32,925 nucleotides of DNA from the NCBI RefSeq assembly GCF_018609725.1, contig NZ_JAHENT010000136.1, forward strand, positions 1 to 32,925, written 5' to 3'. The DNA comes from Methanohalobium sp. (GTDB taxonomy: Archaea; Halobacteriota; Methanosarcinia; Methanosarcinales; Methanosarcinaceae). A model generated the notes under the pieces. The model searched no databases. It was not told where the DNA came from and saw only the letters and a list, made by a program, of their open reading frames with translations. Position numbers and translations under genes: made by a program. Shown one piece after another: positions 32,282-32,925 of the stretch. The first letter of the stretch is position 1. Every line of letters starts with the position of its first letter.

Positions 32282-32442
32282 CCAATCTGTAAATAACCCC
32301 TTGAATTATACAGATTGGATATATAAGGCTACTTTAATACCTTTAACCAACATTTGCCTGATGGTTGAACCCCACTCAACCATAAACTCCGCTCATCCAC
32401 TACTTTTAACAGATGTAGCGTTTCCTTCATTTTCTACATCTG
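32282..32442. other. Row of three perfect hairpins in a non-coding region
   Basis: Within 160 bases after the membrane-protein gene are CCAATCTGTA/TACAGATTGG (32282-32291 with 32319-32328), ATGGTTGA/TCAACCAT (32361-32368 with 32376-32383) and CAGATGTAG/CTACATCTG (32410-32418 with 32434-32442). Stems are 8-10 bp with no mismatch. It may be a structured RNA, a processed leader or trailer, or an eroded IS end. The rest of 32220-32925 is AT-rich with no convincing gene; a 68-codon frame at 32244 overlaps the hairpins and starts with TTG. Confidence 0.4.
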
Positions 32443-32794
32443 CAATCTGAACCTATAATAGATGATATAAATATATATAATAAATGATGCAATTATTTTC
32501 CCAGCGTTAAATATTATAAAGGCTCTAAAAAATTTAAAGCTTCATATAAGTTTAAAATCAGGATTTATTGGTAATTTGCTGATTTTTAATCATTTATTGT
32601 TTCTTTGATTTTTCTGCATTATTATTTTAGAGAGTTTGGATTTTTTTAAAGCAGAATGGATTAACTTATATAAATCAATAATATAATTGTATACGTATCT
32701 GAAATGCACTTACAATAATATTTATATGTAGTTTTGACATAATTAGTATGTTTAAAAGTGCTTATTGTTGTGGGTGTGTTATGCACAACGTTAT

Positions 32795-32846
32795 TGTAAT
32801 TGATAAAATCAAATTCATTTTCTATCAATTTTTATTATCAATTACA
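32795..32846. repeat. 12-bp inverted repeat with 28-base spacer
   Basis: TGTAATTGATAA (32795-32806) and TTATCAATTACA (32835-32846) are perfect inverted copies, with a smaller TTGATA/TATCAA pair nested inside. A second hairpin, GGGTGTA-ACGC-TACACCC, follows at 32866-32883. Function unknown; the region continues beyond the window. Confidence 0.4.
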
Positions 32847-32918
32847 TTCATGAGATATACTCACTGGGTGTAACGCTACACCCTCTATCCCATCTAAATC
32901 AGGGATTGCTTTTTTCAT
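32838..32918 (-). CDS. Possible C-terminal end of a gene entering from beyond the window
   Basis: A minus-strand frame of 26 codons (from an ATG at 32918, but open to the edge) ends in TGA at 32838-32840 and reads as ordinary protein (AIPDLDGIEGVALHPVSIS). It may be a small gene or the tail of a longer one outside the window. I cannot assign it. Confidence 0.25.
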   Translation of the reverse strand: MKKAIPDLDGIEGVALHPVSISHECN

Positions 32919-32925
32919 AATATTA

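Noticed and set aside
32244-32450. 68-codon frame downstream of the membrane-protein gene
   Set aside because: TTG start without a binding site, odd composition, and it runs through three perfect hairpins.

Overview
The window looks like chromosomal DNA of a methanogenic archaeon of the Methanosarcinaceae, probably a halophilic or halotolerant one. This is inferred from: AT-rich DNA; archaeal TATA boxes and GGTGA-type ribosome binding sites; archaeal-only families (UPF0216/DUF61, archaeal DRG GTPase, MoeA fused to a PBP-like domain, archaeal Thi4); a tRNA-Gln with the A1-U72 pair used by archaeal GatDE; and two glycine-betaine uptake genes (an OpuAC-type lipoprotein and a BCCT carrier). Of about 33 stop codons I checked, none is TAG, as expected in an organism that decodes TAG as pyrrolysine. 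The species cannot be fixed from the sequence alone.

Layout. 1-4.7 kb: the end of a membrane-protein gene, a DUF61 protein, an orphan betaine-binding lipoprotein, a small hypothetical, a tungsten/molybdenum aldehyde oxidoreductase-family protein and tRNA-Arg(UCU). 4.8-9.05 kb: ilvE, moeA-PBP fusion, drg GTPase, tRNA-Gln(UUG). 9.1-16.0 kb: an arsenic/metal-redox island. On the minus strand it has a DGC-domain protein, a thioredoxin-like protein, a truncated permease, a complete COG0701 permease, an unlisted 53-aa Cys-rich protein and a DUF169 protein. On the plus strand it has a 98-aa unknown, a frameshifted universal stress protein gene, an ACR3 arsenite exporter, a DUF6951-like Cys protein and a NikR remnant. 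A minus-strand ArsR repressor closes it. Three copies of one 20-bp palindrome lie in its promoters, two of them placed symmetrically around a palindromic TATA box between divergent genes.

16-20.5 kb: a solo IS left end, the BCCT transporter, and an IS200/IS605-type (IS1341-like) tnpB element with a very structured left end. Its tnpB has two in-frame stops, and its right-end hairpin is split by a roughly 225-bp MITE-like insertion. 20.5-21.7 kb: an acidic hypothetical and a universal stress protein.

21.9-31.4 kb: a sulfur-assimilation and sulfur-cofactor district: cysK, cysE, a copper-chaperone-like HMA protein, thi4, thiI, tRNA-Cys(GCA), a radical SAM enzyme, and the operon nifS-nifU-larE-fdhD. 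A Cys-rich HTH regulator is transcribed divergently from nifS. A second palindrome, TTCAC-N3/4-GTGAA, recurs at the predicted transcription starts of the HMA gene, thi4, tRNA-Cys and nifS. I think this is an undescribed sulfur/Fe-S regulon, and the 31-kb HTH protein is the natural candidate regulator. 31.5-32.9 kb: a membrane-anchored unknown followed by about 0.7 kb of mostly non-coding DNA with a row of three perfect hairpins.

All calls come from reading the sequence and from remembered family motifs. No database search, structure prediction or alignment was run.
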